Shown here: one piece after another, positions 14,444-14,669 of the stretch
Layout of the letters: each line of letters opens with the position of its first letter
How positions within the stretch are numbered: position 1 is the stretch's first letter
DNA from: Acidimicrobiales bacterium
Lineage (GTDB): Bacteria > Actinomycetota > Acidimicrobiia > Acidimicrobiales > SHLQ01
DNA: 14,669 nucleotides
Reading direction: 5' to 3'
NCBI GenBank assembly: GCA_013002375.1
Contig: JABDJW010000443.1
Location: forward strand, 1 to 14,669
Made by a program: the position numbers and the translations under genes
The notes under the pieces: generated by a model
Seen by the model: the letters and a program-made list of their open reading frames with translations, nothing else
Databases searched by the model: none
What the model was told of the DNA's origin: nothing

Positions 14444-14669
14444 TCACGGTCCGGACTCGGGTGGAGCGGGGGGCTCGGTCGTCGGAGGACGGGGTGGCGG
14501 GGAACAGAGGCGCGGCTCGGCCTTGGCCTTTCGCAACGCTTCCCGGGCCTCGGCGACGCCTTGCCGGCCTACTTCCTTGGTCCGCTGATCGAGGCGAACT
14601 CGGCGGCTGAAATGCTGGCGCCGACGGTCGGGTACAGGCGGATTGGCGACCCGGCGGCGGCGCCGCCGC
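14444..14669 (-). CDS. Probable partial CDS with arginine-rich C-terminal region, unrecognised
   Basis: On the minus strand the frame ending in TGA at 14444-14446 is open for 74 codons to the window edge. It begins with a run of six Arg codons, continues with a basic, helix-prone part (RRQHFSRRVRLDQRTKE, then VAEAREALRKAKAEPR) and ends in a Pro-rich tail (PPPRPP, TTEPPAPPESGP). By my count about 72 percent of codons end in G or C, somewhat below the apparent level of the clear genes here, so coding status is only likely. The Arg run makes a perfect 16-base GC palindrome at 14654-14669. I do not recognise a family. It is on the same strand as the USP operon and ends 54 bases before the USP ribosome binding region, a gap in which I see no certain promoter. 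Confidence 0.4.
   Translation of the reverse strand, partial: RRRRRRVANPPVPDRRRQHFSRRVRLDQRTKEVGRQGVAEAREALRKAKAEPRLCSPPPRPPTTEPPAPPESGP

Noticed and set aside
14374..14610. Plus-strand open frame of 78 codons
   Set aside because: It starts inside the USP gene on the opposite strand, has no ribosome binding site and no family resemblance; the minus-strand frame in the same region looks more protein-like.
1..14669. CRISPR array, tRNA or rRNA genes, transposase or attachment sites
   Set aside because: No regularly spaced repeats, no tRNA-like or rRNA-like sequence, and no transposase or integrase motifs were seen on either strand; genes are contiguous and intact.

Overview
This is a high-GC, densely coding stretch that reads like an actinobacterial chromosome, plausibly an acidimicrobial lineage. 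That guess rests on base composition, gene style and the type of hydrogenase; nothing in the window is a taxonomic marker. The core is one plus-strand gene train, bases 841-11236. It encodes a DUF302 protein, a complete soluble four-subunit [NiFe]-hydrogenase of the HyhBGSL type (group 3b, NAD(P)-coupled) and most of the machinery that builds its active site.

Layout. Bases 1-732 are the 3' part of a sodium/calcium exchanger-like (CaCA) membrane protein. A 108-base gap (733-840) holds overlapping inverted repeats just before a good ribosome binding site. Then follow a DUF302 protein (841-1245) and the hydrogenase operon: hyhB iron-sulfur subunit (1255-2436), a stand-alone cyclic-nucleotide-binding-domain protein (2433-2897), hyhG flavin subunit (2890-3732), hyhS small subunit (3729-4577), hyhL large subunit (4574-5941), the maturation endopeptidase (5952-6440), hypF (6437-8809), hypC (8809-9063), hypD (9060-10187) and hypE (10184-11236). 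From hyhB to hypE almost every junction is an ATGA or TGATG overlap. The one apparent exception, hyhL to protease, is bridged by a five-codon reading frame that overlaps both neighbours. hypA and hypB (nickel insertion) are not in the window.

Converging on this train is a minus-strand operon, read from right to left: a single-domain universal stress protein (USP, 13946-14386), cytidine deaminase cdd (13484-13933), pyrimidine-nucleoside phosphorylase deoA (12195-13487) and a two-domain USP (11276-12166). A probable partial minus-strand gene with an arginine-rich C-terminal region runs off the right edge (14444-14669).

How it fits together. HyhSL oxidises or makes H2 at the Ni-Fe centre. HyhB and HyhG pass electrons over iron-sulfur clusters and a flavin to or from NAD(P). 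HypC, D, E and F make and deliver the Fe(CN)2CO group, and the protease trims the HyhL C-terminus. A soluble hydrogenase next to paired USPs suggests a module for redox balance or survival under low oxygen or starvation; this is inference from gene neighbourhood. I saw no mobile element, CRISPR array, tRNA or rRNA.
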